Assembly (NCBI GenBank): GCA_963575745.1
Contig: CAUYUJ010015504.1
Span: 1,252,579 to 1,316,578 of the forward strand
Direction of reading: 5' to 3'
Source of the DNA: Prorocentrum cordatum
Lineage: Eukaryota; Sar; Dinophyceae; Prorocentrales; Prorocentraceae
Length of the DNA: 64,000 nucleotides
Under the pieces are notes generated by a model, which saw only the letters and a program-made list of their open reading frames with translations, was not told the DNA's origin and did no database searches. This document shows, piece by piece, positions 20,564 through 30,965 of the stretch (positions within the stretch are counted from its first letter, which is position 1; every line of letters starts with the position of its first letter). A program made the translations under genes and the position numbers.

Positions 20564-20709
20564 GGTCGGGCATGTCCCCCTACAGGCAGATTTTGGACGA
20601 TTTTGTTTTTGTCTTTTTTCCAAAAATGGTCAAGAATGGTCAAGAAATTGTCCCTGACGATTTCCTTACTATTTTTGAATATTCCTCCTGTAGAGGGACA
20701 GGCCCGACT
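20564..20709. mobile_element. TA-flanked MITE, copy 2
   Basis: Left end GGTCGGGCATGTCCCCCTAC and right end GTAGAGGGACAGGCCCGACT are inverted repeats with few mismatches; TA lies at 20562-20563 and 20710-20711. The right-end block CCTCCTGTAGAGGGACA is the same as in copy 1 at about 9760, while the 146-bp interior differs and is AT-richer. No coding capacity. Confidence 0.85.
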
Positions 20710-20711
20710 TA

Positions 20712-22600
20712 CAAGGAGGGCGGGTCAGACGGCTGGGAAGGGGAGGGGCGAGCGAACGGATCCCCGCGAGACGGCGCCCGCGGCCCAGGTCCCCGGCGGA
20801 AGCTCGATAGGGGATAGGGGGCGGGGGCAGGGGGGAGGGAAGGTGGACTCTAAGACCCTGGCGCTGCAACTTTGTTGACGCCGGGCGTGTTCTGTTCGCC
20901 CCTTCTCGGGCCCCAAGGACATCACAAATCGATCCGTTTGGAGGAACGCCGCAGGGAGACCGGGTCTAGGGACTTGATCGTGATTTTGCTGTTGCACTTT
21001 TGTTTCGCATCGTGGGACGAGGGAAGGAGGACGCTCGAAGCAGGGGGGGCGTCAGGGGGGAATCGGCGATCCATGGCTAAAACGGCGATGAGCGCCCGAT
21101 AGCGGATCCGCAAGGTCCTGGGCGGGGTGGGCTGTCCAGCCCCTGGGCCTAACTTCTTCCTCACGTTGCCCCCGAAGGAAGGAGGCGAGAAAGGGAAGGA
21201 GGGGGGAGGGGGGCGAGGGGAGGGAGACGTGGGCAGGCGTCGGAGGGAGGAGGGTGGCGCGCGCCTCGGGCCTCGCCTCAAGCCTCAGCCTCCCCCCCCC
21301 CCTGCGGTGAGGGAGGGAGGGGGGGGGGGGCCGAGGAGGGGCGCAAGCGGGGGGGGGGGGGGCAGCCCCGAGATCCGGGCCCTCCGCCTTGATCTCTCAA
21401 GCCGGGCGCCTTCGCCCCGCTTCGGGGCCCCGGGGCCCCGGCGGGTCGAGCGGGCTTCGAGGAGGGAGCGGGAGGACGAGGTCCATGGGGCTCTGGTCGG
21501 AATTTCTGGTTCTATTCCTGTCGTGTCGCAGCATCGGCTCTCAGGGAGTGAAGGGGGATCGGGGGAGGCGGAGGAGGAGCAAGGAGGAGGAGGAGGAAGA
21601 GGGAGGGCGCAGAGGAAGACGGGAGGGGATGGGGGAATGGAGAGGAACCGGGGGGGAATGGACAGGTCGGGGGGAGGCATGAGGAGCAGGATAAGTCGAC
21701 GAAAACAAAGCTGGATTGCGGTAAAACTCAACGAAACTATTCTTATTGCTCCCTCTCTCTCCTCCGCCTGACCGTTCGTGCTTCTCCGCTTACTTGCAAA
21801 CCCCTTCCGAACAAGATGTGAGGAGCACCTCACTGGGAACGTCGGCGCCTTGGCCAGACTTCACGCTTCAATGGTCTGCACTGGAGATCGAACAGAGACC
21901 ATCTTGGCTGGTACCAGTCCTGCAGCCATTAGGCAGGATGGCCCTGCAACGTGCTCTGCAAAAATATCGAATGGTTAGTCATGCACATGGGTTGCGCTAT
22001 GGCTGTCTGGTGGCCGCAACATCCATGCCCTGAGCTCCTGTACCTGCATGTCAGCAAAGACCGCGACACGAAAGACCCGCACGCATCAGTCAATAGTAAT
22101 ACCGCGTCCCAATATCAGATACTCGGGGACAAAATGAGATTCAAAGACCCCGACTTCTAAAGACATTGCGCAACGTACCGCTCCATCTGCATTTCGCGAC
22201 CCTGGGCACTGCACTGAGCCATCCGCACTGATTGCGATAGGTCCGATATAGGGGGCCATACTGCTCGACGGTCACGAACTAAATATGCAGAACGCCGACG
22301 GAAAACACGCAGTGGCACGCGGAGGGCAGAATGCGCGATCAAGGGGGGAGGAGCCAGGATGACGGAGGAAATGGATGAGAGCGGAGCAAATTGGGAGGGC
22401 CAGGGGGGTGGACAACGATGAGAATGAGGAAAAACGGGGAGCACAACGGGGACGGGAAAACAACGAAGGGGGAGGACGGAGGAGAGGAGGTGGAACGAGG
22501 AGCGAGGACGAGGACGGAGAACGGAGAGCGCATCCAAGTGCTCCTGATATTAATCCGATGGGGATACTGACGCTCGGAGTCCAGGAAGGATAATAAACGT
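20712..22600. other. Unassigned GC-rich stretch with G/C tracts
   Basis: Contains a palindromic-repeat copy (21045-21140), C and G homopolymer-like tracts (21290-21361), and a purine-rich tract (21560-21690). A segment near 20885-20975 (GGGCCCCAAGGACATCACAA, then ATCGATCCGTTTGGAGGAACGC) resembles 4850-4885. A plus-strand frame at 21830-22033 ends GRMALQRALQKYRMVSHAHG and could be a coding relic, but I recognise no family. Confidence 0.35.
21045..21140. repeat. ATCGGCGAT palindromic repeat, copy d
   Basis: GGAATCGGCGATCCATGGCT, AAACGGCGATGAGCGCCCGA, then CCTGGGCGGGGTGGGCTGTC. Collinear with copy c at 17.7 kb, including the GGGCGGGGTGGG tail. Confidence 0.65.
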
Positions 22601-22639
22601 GTTCCCCGAGATCTCAGCATAATGGGAAAGATGATGACG

Positions 22640-23050
22640 ATGATGAAAATAATTATGGTCTGGACGTCCATAAGGGTCCTGCAGACATCCATGGAAATTC
22701 CTGCTCGGAAGTCCATGGGATTCCTGCGGGAATCCTTTGGATTCTTGCCGATATTCATAAAATGCCTTGAAAGATCCATCGGATTCCTCGGGCAATCCAT
22801 AAGATTCCCTCGGAAATCCATGAGATTCCTGCGAAGATCCACCAACTTCCGTGGGAAACCCATCGGACTCCGCATGGCATGCGTAGGGTTCCTTAGGAGG
22901 TTCATCGGACTCCTTCGGGAATCCATGGGATCCCTTGGGAAATCCATAGGGTTCCTTAGGAAACCCATGGGGGTGCTGAGAGAATATTTTAAATGCCTTA
23001 GGGAATGCATGAGATGCCATGGGAAATCGGCAATATACCTCATGAATACC
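22640..23050. repeat. 21-bp minisatellite encoding heptads
   Basis: Degenerate tandem words of about 21 bp around GGAATCCATGGGATTCCT. As 21 is a multiple of three, phases on both strands stay open. The plus strand gives heptads such as RKSMGFL, RESMGSL, GKSIGFL and RKPMGVL; minus frames give RNPMDFP and GFPKEPY types. No start context or family supports translation. Confidence 0.75.
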
Positions 23051-23052
23051 AT

Positions 23053-23170
23053 AGGAGGAGCAGGACGAGGAGGAGGAGGAGGAGGAGGAGGAGGAGGAGG
23101 AGGAGGAGGAGGAGGGGGAGGAGAAGGAGGAGGGGGAGGAGGAAGAAGAGGAGGAGGAGGAGGAAAAGGA
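23053..23170. repeat. (GGA)n microsatellite
   Basis: GGA triplets with GGG and AAG interruptions in the second half. It directly follows the 21-bp minisatellite. Confidence 0.95.
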
Positions 23171-23291
23171 TTTGTTTTCCTCCGTGGGGCCATTCACCTC
23201 TGAGAATTCTGGAGCAGCATCGAGGGGCTGCTACTCCGCCTGGAACGAACATTAGGTACTTCGGGACCGCGGACCGACCTGGACTTTGACC

Positions 23292-23656
23292 TTAGCGAGT
23301 TTCGGGTGAACTCCCCCCAAGGACCTGTTTCCAGGCATATCTGGCCCCTGCACTTGTGGGGGAACCAACACAAGGACGAGCCAAATTGCGCACCATCCCA
23401 TGGCCCAAGTAGACATTGCACCTCAGGCAGACCACGAGGGAGGCCCCATCCGAGTCCCCCACAGAAATAGCTCTGTGCTGGGGCCTGGCCAGAACATCGG
23501 GGTCCAGCTTATGCAAACCACGACAGTGGCCAGACGGTGGAGCATCCACTGAACGAGAAACTTTACAGCAACCATCACAACGCCATAATCTCGAGAGGTA
23601 TATCCAGCGATGAAGAACAACGTCAGCACGGGGCGCCTCAGGCGCCTTCGACGCAC
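23292..23656 (-). pseudogene. Cys-rich fragment, possibly from a retrotransposon (tentative)
   Basis: The minus-strand frame 23549-23292 reads GDSDGASLVVCLRCNVYLGH, then GMVRNLARPCVGSPTSAGAR. The CxxC followed by NLARPC, with GSPTSAG, is a spacing I associate with a Cys motif common in dinoflagellate retrotransposon open frames. An overlapping phase (23656-23423) encodes a hydrophobic stretch and may be the shifted 5' continuation. No catalytic domain is present and homology is from memory of the pattern only. Confidence 0.35.
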
Positions 23657-23863
23657 AACACCCCCTCCTAACTGCGCAGCAGCAACTGGGGCAGCAACTC
23701 CGCAGCCAGGACGCCGACGGCTCTGGAGACGGCTATGTTCAGGTCCATGTATTGCAAATCAAGCGCTCCGGGCTGGGGATGGGAGAACGCCGCCACTTTC
23801 GACGACGCGCCAACTAGGTTGTCCCCAGCCATTTTCATGTATCATCTGAGTCAGTGGACGCGT

Positions 23864-24388
23864 TCACGCCCAAGTGAGCGTTGACCTTCTCCACTTCCAA
23901 AGTAGGAGAAGTGTGTCGAATAAACTGAGCACGACCGACATACATTCTTGTATGAGAGGTCTGGTTGGCCCAAGGCATCTTCGCATGTCCACACAAACCT
24001 TTAAACCGTCACTACAAATCATTGCCCTGTTACTAAGGTGTCGAGCAGCTGCTGCGAAAACGTGAATATCTGCACTCTGGGGGGTCGAGAGCGGGGAGGC
24101 CAGACAGGGCACCCGATGCGAAAAACCTCCTCGAGAGTATCTCTCTTCACCAAACGTAGCAGCCTGGCCAGCTCTCGACATCTCAGGGATGACATGGGTA
24201 AAACACGAGCCACCAACGAAGACATCGCCTAGGAATGCGGAGTCAAAGTCCAAGTGCTCAAAGACTAGGCACAGCTCCGTGACGACACCTTCGGAATAAA
24301 AGGGGCTGGATATCTTCTTCACCTGGATGCTCGGAAACTCCAGAGGAAGCGAGAGCGCCATCCGTTCTCTCAGCCCACTCACGCACAT
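23864..24388 (-). CDS. Unrecognised minus-strand open frame, 174 codons
   Basis: This frame has a balanced, non-repetitive composition (for example SLPLEFPSIQVKKISSPFYS, VTELCLVFEHLDFDSAFLGD and RAMICSDGLKVCVDMRRCLG), unlike most frames in the window. It lies just upstream, on the same strand, of the Cys-rich fragment at 23292-23656, so both may come from one decayed element or from exons of one gene. A second minus-strand phase just 5' (24566-24258) also looks coding-like (FLIPANVREWAERTDGAL). I recognise no domain. The first Met is not well supported. An exon or pseudogene is more likely than an intact gene. Confidence 0.3.
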   Translation of the reverse strand: MCVSGLRERMALSLPLEFPSIQVKKISSPFYSEGVVTELCLVFEHLDFDSAFLGDVFVGGSCFTHVIPEMSRAGQAATFGEERYSRGGFSHRVPCLASPLSTPQSADIHVFAAAARHLSNRAMICSDGLKVCVDMRRCLGPTRPLIQECMSVVLSLFDTLLLLWKWRRSTLTWA

Positions 24389-24599
24389 TAGCTGGAATCA
24401 AGAATGCGCGCCCTTGTCCAGGATGCCCTTCCAAACCAGCCGCGGACATCAACCCCTGGCCCCCTGAAGAGGGAACGTCAGCGCCCGCGGCGGGCGGCAG
24501 CGCCCCCTCGGCCGAATCGGCCCACAGGCGGTAAAGCTTATCGAGCGCCCCTGCGTGGTGACGCAATCCCCCGCATCAACCGACGAGAAGGCACCGCCC

Positions 24600-25670
24600 C
24601 CGAGGCGAAATACCCCCCCCCCTCCAAACAAAAAAACAACCAGACCACGGAGGCGCGCCGCGCACAAGCGGGAGGGGGTTGTGGGGAATGGGGAAGGGTT
24701 TGCTGGATCTCAAAGCCTGAATGGCGGATCGGCGAGGATAGAACTGAACTTGGACAGGGAAGCAGGGCGAGTGATCGCTATCACCAATGACCTTGACACC
24801 CGACGCGCATTTGCACAAGCCAGCGCTAGCAATAGAAAGTAATTGCATGTCTCGCCCCGACCAGTGCCAGCGCACGTGTGGCCGTCAGGAAGAAACCGTT
24901 GGCCTTCGGTGCGAGCGTCAAAATCACCCCCCTGGATCAGGCCACCCCCCACGTTGACCCCCCCCCCCCAGGGTCGCAGGATAACCCAAGGAGCCGACAA
25001 GAGCACCACGAGCGCCCAACAGAGAAATCTGATCATCAGAAAGCCCCACCGAGCCGTGAAGGTATAGGCTCACACACAACACTTGAAATTTGGCCTGACA
25101 ACTGAACCACTGCCGCCACAGCTCGGCGCGGTCAAACTTCAAGCCCCGGAGACTGGGGCATGCCCAGACCTCATGTAGCAACAGCTGCCACGCCTGCATT
25201 CAGACCGCCTTCAAGGTCTCGGCCTGCTGGCCAGAATGCGGGCTTCCAACCGTGGCGCGCAAGCCGCGAGCTGGCAGATGGGATGATCTATGTATGCAAG
25301 TGGTGCTCTTGCAGGAGAACGGCGGCCGCCTTCGACTGCAGTAGCCAAGAATGCGCGCCTCCCCCTCGCGAGGCGCTACTCATTTCCACCGGTGGAGCGA
25401 AATCGCATTAGGGGGGGCCCGTCTGGCCCCAATGGGGAAAATAAGGGTGGGCCAGGAGAGCCAGAAACCTCGGCGGGCACCCAGAAGCCTCAAGCCATGT
25501 GGCCATATAGCCCGACGGGAAATGACAACTTGTTGGGCCCCCTGGGGCGCCGAGCTAGGAATCACAAAGGAGTCGTAACGCTGAGTCGCTAAAAGCGCGG
25601 CCAATCCTTCAGAAACCAAATGAAGGGCAACCGAATGGGGGCCCTGGAAGACCAGAGGGCCCTTGGGGCC
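24600..25670. other. Unassigned stretch
   Basis: Short open frames on both strands. One minus-strand frame (25199-24924) begins with a plausible helical peptide MQAWQLLLHEVWACPSLRG but degrades into a Gly run over the C-tract at about 24960. No gene supported. Confidence 0.4.
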
Positions 25671-26055
25671 CTTGCACTAGATCCTTCGAGCCCTATCGCG
25701 CAGGGGGCCGAGGTGGGCCTGGAACGAGGACTTGACTGAGCATCGAGCACGGCGCTCGGCAGAATTCCGCGCTTCTCCCACGTCGCGCTCAGCAACAGAC
25801 AGCGGAGCCTGAGGCGGTGGCCCCGTAGGCCCTGTTGCCCCCGACGGTGCTGCTGAAAGGCCGGCGCATCCCCCGACTTCTCGCCGCCATCGGTCGGGGG
25901 CATCGCCTTCGCGAGCGCGACGACGCTGGCCCGCCGCCCGCTTCACCTCCGTCGCACGCTGCCCCTGGAGGAGCTTGACCTGCTCCGCAGCGCCCCCGAA
26001 CGCTTCCTTGATGGACATCTGGAGCGCCTCCTTGAGCTTGCTGATGAGACGGCGG

Positions 26056-27015
26056 TCAATATCCTTTTTGTCCTGCTGGGAAACTCCATAGTGCGAGGCG
26101 GGCGACCAGGCCCTGGCGCTCGGGCTCCGCCAGGGCCAGGTTGACAGAACATTCCCGAAACTTCTCTCTTTGAGCAGAGATGTCCTGAGCCATGGGTTCA
26201 TATGCCGAGCAAACTTTCTCACGGCGGCCCCCGCATGCACGAAGCCCCTGAAAAAGCACGATTGACTTGCTGGCGGAATGCGGCCTCGGCCCCCGAATTG
26301 CAGACAGCCTCCTCCTGCTCCGCGCAACTGATCCCTGCTGCCAGAGCTTGCGCACTCGATATCCGGCAAGCTCCCTCGGCGCGCGGACTGCCTGATCCAC
26401 GCCAAACCAGCCGCTGCCAGCGCCCCCCCCCCCCCCCCGCGCTGGGCACCTCCCGCGAGCAAGGTGCGCGGGGGCCCGCCCGGCCGCAAGCAGGACCGCC
26501 ATGGTGGCGAAGACAACGCCACTGGCGAGCCCGGCATAGTGGCTCGCCTGAAACTGATGAAATTGTTGAACAATCTCAGGCCACGCTCTTTTGACACCTG
26601 GGCGAACCTCCAAACCCATGTCCCCAAGCAATATTCGATGCGTGTCGTGGCCAGACAAATCCCAAGACCCACGCCAGGGGCCCGCAAGTCCAACGAAGCG
26701 GTGCAATGCCTCCCCTTGCAGGTCGTTCCTGAAACCGCTCCCAGACCCCTCCAGAGCTTCGAAAGCGTGTTCCAAAAGCACCGTAGGACCACCCCCCCCC
26801 CCAAATGTCGCGGCCGCCTGAGCGCCTGGGATCTCTACCTTCTTGGCCACGACGTACCTCCCAGGGGCCGCCGCGAAGCCCCTGAACATGCTGGCAGCCA
26901 ACTCCCTGCCTGCGCGTAGCCCTGGCCAGACGCCCCCCGCGAGCTCGATTGCCCCGCGGGTGCGCAGCCTGAAGCAAAGGTTGACTTCATACCCCTCGTC
27001 GATTGAGCGAGGCAA
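26056..27015 (-). CDS. Unrecognised minus-strand open frame, 319 codons, probably decayed
   Basis: The first two thirds read as ordinary protein (DEGYEVNLCFRLRTRGAIEL, RYVVAKKVEIPGAQAAATFG, GHDTHRILLGDMGLEV, then a hydrophobic YAGLASGVVFATMAVLLAAG). The last part passes over a C-tract (26427-26440) and into another style. Below about 26100 a second phase (375-codon frame, 26804-25677) looks more coding-like: QQDKKDIDRRLISKLKEALQ and MSIKEAFGGAAEQVKLLQGQ, a predicted helical region. The pattern suggests one coding region broken by frameshifts around 26100-26450. I recognise no family, and plus-strand frames also overlap. Confidence 0.3.
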   Translation of the reverse strand: MPRSIDEGYEVNLCFRLRTRGAIELAGGVWPGLRAGRELAASMFRGFAAAPGRYVVAKKVEIPGAQAAATFGGGGGPTVLLEHAFEALEGSGSGFRNDLQGEALHRFVGLAGPWRGSWDLSGHDTHRILLGDMGLEVRPGVKRAWPEIVQQFHQFQASHYAGLASGVVFATMAVLLAAGRAPAHLARGRCPARGGGGGAGSGWFGVDQAVRAPRELAGYRVRKLWQQGSVARSRRRLSAIRGPRPHSASKSIVLFQGLRACGGRREKVCSAYEPMAQDISAQREKFRECSVNLALAEPERQGLVARLALWSFPAGQKGY

Positions 27016-27019
27016 AGAC

Positions 27020-29230
27020 CAGTCGAGCTATGCGGTCGGTGAGTGGAGCAACGGGCGACGCTCGCGTTGGCCGAAATGGAATGCTCCGTCTCGAAAAGAT
27101 GCGCATGCTGGATGGCGAACGCAAGCCCCCGCTGGGCTGACTTCTCCGGCCCAACCGCCGAATTGCCGAGATCGTCGACCCACGGCCGTGGTCCGTCCGA
27201 ACATGGGTTTCGCACGTCTTGCGCATGACGAGACGAAAAGCGCGGCGCAGCCAGCGAATCGAGCGACGATGCTGAGCCCCTTGACGACGCTGATGGTGGA
27301 TTGAGAACGCCGGTGCGCGCGCCCCCTGTTCACCCCCTGGGCGCGCGACGGGCAGGTCTGGGCCCCTCGCTTCATTCATCATCGCTTTTGCGTGAAAAAA
27401 ACCAGCTGGGCATGCCGATCGCAAAGCGCCGGCGATAGTGCGCGGCCGCTGCGCGCGGTCATGGAAGCGTGATTCCAGGGGCGGTTGGGCCAGGAACGGC
27501 CCCAGACCCGACAGCGAACTCGGACTCCAGGGCCCTGATAAACTGCCCTGAGCGCGCTGTTCCCCGCCATCGCGGCATCTCGCCCTGGAGTTAACGGCGC
27601 GGGCCGCTCTCCGTAGCAAGGGTCCAGAGCGAAACACTGAACTCTGCGCAGAACCGCGATCAAACCATTAAAACTCTTTGCGTTCCTATTTCTCTAATAG
27701 AAGCCCCCCAGCCGCGAGCGACGCCTGCCGAGGCCGCGCATTCGCCCCCCCGCCCGCCCCCCCACGCGCGCGATAAACGCTGCCGATATTGCCCCTTCGG
27801 ACCGATGGCATCCACTGGCTCGAACGCCACCTGGCCATCTACGACGAACTTGCCCGCCGCGGGCGGGGCCTCGCGCAGCTGGAGAATTCTGCTCGACGAT
27901 CCAACCCTGGCGCCTTGCGCGGCAGCGCGGGCCGCCAGTTCCCGAGCCCGCTAGGCGGTCCTCTCGACGAACCCCCCCAAGAACCTCAAGAGCGCCAACC
28001 GCAGTTGCGTTGCAGAAGAATCGATCGCTGCCCTCAACAAAAAACGGAACGAAAGATGACCAGACCCCGCTGCGAGAGCGCCCCAAGCGCGCGAGCCCAT
28101 CGCGAAGCGGCCCCCAAAACTGCTCAGGAATTGCGAGGGAGGGGGCGGAAAGGGAAGACGGCTCAACTCCACTGGCGGCCCCAAAGCTACCGGAGTGCGC
28201 GCGCGGCGCCTCGGGGTCGTTTTCCGCGGCGGCACTCATATTAACTGGCCCAGGCGCTATAAACTCTGATCTCTTGGCCCGCGAATCCCGCTCGTCGGGG
28301 TTCTCGCCGGGTTATCTACACATGGAAGGGCCCTGCTGGCCGCCGCGACCCAGGGGGCAACTCGCGGGATCCCTGCGAGTGTGCCCCTCCTGGAACTCCT
28401 AACATCTCAGGACCTGCCCTGAAACGGCCGCGCGCTCATCTTGACTTTGGCGGCCGAGATGGCGCGAGCCCCGCGCCGCTCTCTCACGGCGCCCTGAGAC
28501 TGGCCGCGCGGCTGGGGGGGGAGGGGCGGGGGGGGGGCGGGGAGGGAATGGGCGTCTGGCGAGAGCGACTAGGGGATCGGCCCGACCCCGGCGCGCATGC
28601 CCAGCGCCGCGCCGCGACTGCAGCCGCGCCAGCCACTGCATCTCTTCATTCTTCGCACGTGACAACGGCGAGACCCGCGGAGGCAGTCTGGCGCAAAAGG
28701 TCCAAGCGCATGCGGTCGCCTGTCCGCGCTCTCGCGAGATTGCAGCAAGCCTAAGTCGAGCTGCAAAATCACAACTCCGCCAAGCAGCCGCCGTCCAGTC
28801 GTCTGCAGATGCCCCGTTATCACGCACCTGGACATGCCCGCGTGAGAGGTGGAACTGCAACGATCACGACAAGTGCCGCTGCGGGTGCGACAAGCTGCGC
28901 GCGCTCGATTGTCGCAGGAGGCACTGGCCGCCCACGTCCCAGCTGGACGACGCCCGACAGACGGCCCTGCGACGAGTCCACGACAGGTCCAGATTTAGCC
29001 AGGACGGCGAGGAGCATCGCCTCCATGGCCCCAGATGCGGCGTGGACACTCCAGATCAAAGGCGAAGTCGACCCAATGCCCTGTGCCCGATGGACGGGCG
29101 ACGATCCAGCTAGCCACCACATCCGAAGCCATTATCAAAGAGAACAAACACGACTACGCAGAGTCATAGTTCCTGGGTCAATTGCAATATGACTACGCTG
29201 GGAAGCACGTGGACATAGGTCTCGGCGGCC
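27020..29230. other. Unassigned GC-rich stretch
   Basis: Many overlapping frames on both strands, for example a minus-strand phase near 27215-27060 reading EKSAQRGLAFAIQHAHLFET that may belong with the open frame just downstream. G-tracts lie at about 28517-28545. No recognised domain, RNA gene or repeat. Confidence 0.4.
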
Positions 29231-29233
29231 AAG

Positions 29234-30694
29234 TTGGCATTGCCGGAGGCAGCGGTCGCCTGTCCCTCGCGCAAGAGCGCGCAAAGACGGCCAATGAGGA
29301 ATAACCTAGAATACGCAATGAGATCGGCCAGCCGGGGACAGCGAATAAGCAGCTCGAAAACGGAGATGGCGCTGCAGAGATGCAGCCAGCGCCCGCGGCA
29401 GAAGGAGCGCCTGCTGGCGGGCCCCGACGCCCGCGCCTTGCGGAACGCAGGCGCGGCCGCCGTGGACCGGGGAGGCCGCGGCGCCCGGGGTGGGCCCGCC
29501 CCGCCCCGGCAGCCAGGCTTGCTCGGGGCAGTGCGTCGGGCTGGGCGGGCGGGGGCGCCGACGCCGCCGCCGCTGCCGCCGCCTGCAGGGCCCCCGCCAA
29601 GCTGGCCCATCACGGCTGCGGCGGCGGACGCGCAGGCGACATTCGCCCGCGCCAAGGGCGAGGGCGAGTTGAGCGAGGAGACCACGCCGAAGGCGGCAGC
29701 GGAGATGAAGGAGGGTCACGTACCAGCACAGACTGAAAGCCCCAGGCGCGCGCAGTCCGCCACCCCCGACCTCGCGCAGCAGCAAGGTGCGTACTTCAGC
29801 AAGGAGCCAGCTGAACAGCGTCACCAGATAAAAGCGATGATGATGCCGCTGCGGAAGGCGATGGAAGTCGCGGCCGCGGCGCAGATGATGCCAGCCCACA
29901 GCGCGCGGACGCCTGCCGCCCCCTTGCATAAAATGGCAGCGATGGATGGGGGTGCGGGGGACATGCCTGCGCCTGTTCATCCGCTGAAGCCAGCGGGGCC
30001 AGCTTCCCACGGGACGGCCGCCGAGACAAAGGTGCCAGACCGACAGCCTCGAACATCCACCCCCAACTTGGCAGCGCGGGCCAAGGAAGCGCCCGGGACG
30101 ACGGCGCCTGCGCATATTGACAAGACAGCAACGGCATCAGGCTCGACAGCAAGCACCCTCGCCGCGGCATCGAATACAACGGCGCCGACACCGCTGGGGC
30201 GGGCGAAGGCAGACGCGTCCTCGACGTCACAAGCGCGTGGAACCGGAGGGGGTTGGCTGCGAGGGGCTCGTGTTCCAGGCCCCCCCCCCCGGACGCGGCG
30301 CAAGGGCTTTTCCCGCGCGCGCAAATGTCAACCGCGGGGGGGCCTGAATCGCCGTCCTCGCCGCTGCCCGCGGCCTCGCAGATCGGACGCGGCGCCGCGG
30401 CAGATGCTGGGGACAGACATGGCGACGACGAAGTGCGACCAGTCAGACCAGCGTGAGCGACCCTACCCTCGCGGCCCGAAGTTTTGTGCCCGAGCTGTCT
30501 CGGGACTTCGTTGCTGTGGACTGCTAGGGTGCCGAGGGGGTCAGCGCTGCGAATGCACCGAATGCCTTGAGCCAAACGGCGCAGCAAAATTTTGTAACTT
30601 GTTCCTCTCGACCTGGGCGCCCGTCGCACGTGCCCCCGCCAGGGCCCTCTGGGCCGCCTCCGCCCTGGACTTCCGCCCCCGCTTGCCTCTCTAG
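29234..30694 (+). CDS. Ala/Pro-rich plus-strand open frame, 486 codons, unrecognised
   Basis: This is the longest open frame not explained by a simple repeat. The middle part is a low-complexity Ala-, Thr- and Pro-rich polyampholyte (for example KAMEVAAAAQMMPAHSARTP and TASGSTASTLAAASNTTAPT). The C-terminal part is Cys-rich: LRCCGLLGCRGGQRCECTEC. A GC-rich genome keeps long frames open by chance, and two long minus-strand frames overlap it, so coding status is uncertain. If real, the product would be largely disordered with a possible metal-binding tail. No signal peptide or known domain is seen. A C-tract (30286-30293) and a loss of style at about 30300 suggest that the 3' part may be a different phase or an unspliced intron. 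Confidence 0.3.
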   Translation: MALPEAAVACPSRKSAQRRPMRNNLEYAMRSASRGQRISSSKTEMALQRCSQRPRQKERLLAGPDARALRNAGAAAVDRGGRGARGGPAPPRQPGLLGAVRRAGRAGAPTPPPLPPPAGPPPSWPITAAAADAQATFARAKGEGELSEETTPKAAAEMKEGHVPAQTESPRRAQSATPDLAQQQGAYFSKEPAEQRHQIKAMMMPLRKAMEVAAAAQMMPAHSARTPAAPLHKMAAMDGGAGDMPAPVHPLKPAGPASHGTAAETKVPDRQPRTSTPNLAARAKEAPGTTAPAHIDKTATASGSTASTLAAASNTTAPTPLGRAKADASSTSQARGTGGGWLRGARVPGPPPRTRRKGFSRARKCQPRGGLNRRPRRCPRPRRSDAAPRQMLGTDMATTKCDQSDQRERPYPRGPKFCARAVSGLRCCGLLGCRGGQRCECTECLEPNGAAKFCNLFLSTWAPVARAPARALWAASALDFRPRLPL

Positions 30695-30965
30695 GTTCGA
30701 AAGCGCGGTGGGCGCCTGGGCAGGCCGGCGCGCGGTCGAACGCAATGAAGGATTTCGCATTTACAACAAGAGTGAAAGTAGCAGCAGCGTGGGCTGCTGC
30801 CCCTCTCGGGCCCAAGTCAACCCTGGCAATTTTAATGATTTCGATTGGCGCTCGATACCCCCCGCCGCCGCCGCGGGCCCCGCGGCCCCTCCGCGCGCGG
30901 GCGCCCCGCGAGCTCGCCCCCCTGAGCGCAGGGGGGATTCGAGCGCCGAGCGCGTCCAATTATTT

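Noticed and set aside
22640-23050. Coiled-coil protein gene
   Set aside because: Heptad spacing follows from a 21-bp DNA repeat and appears in several phases on both strands, so it is not evidence of selection on a protein.
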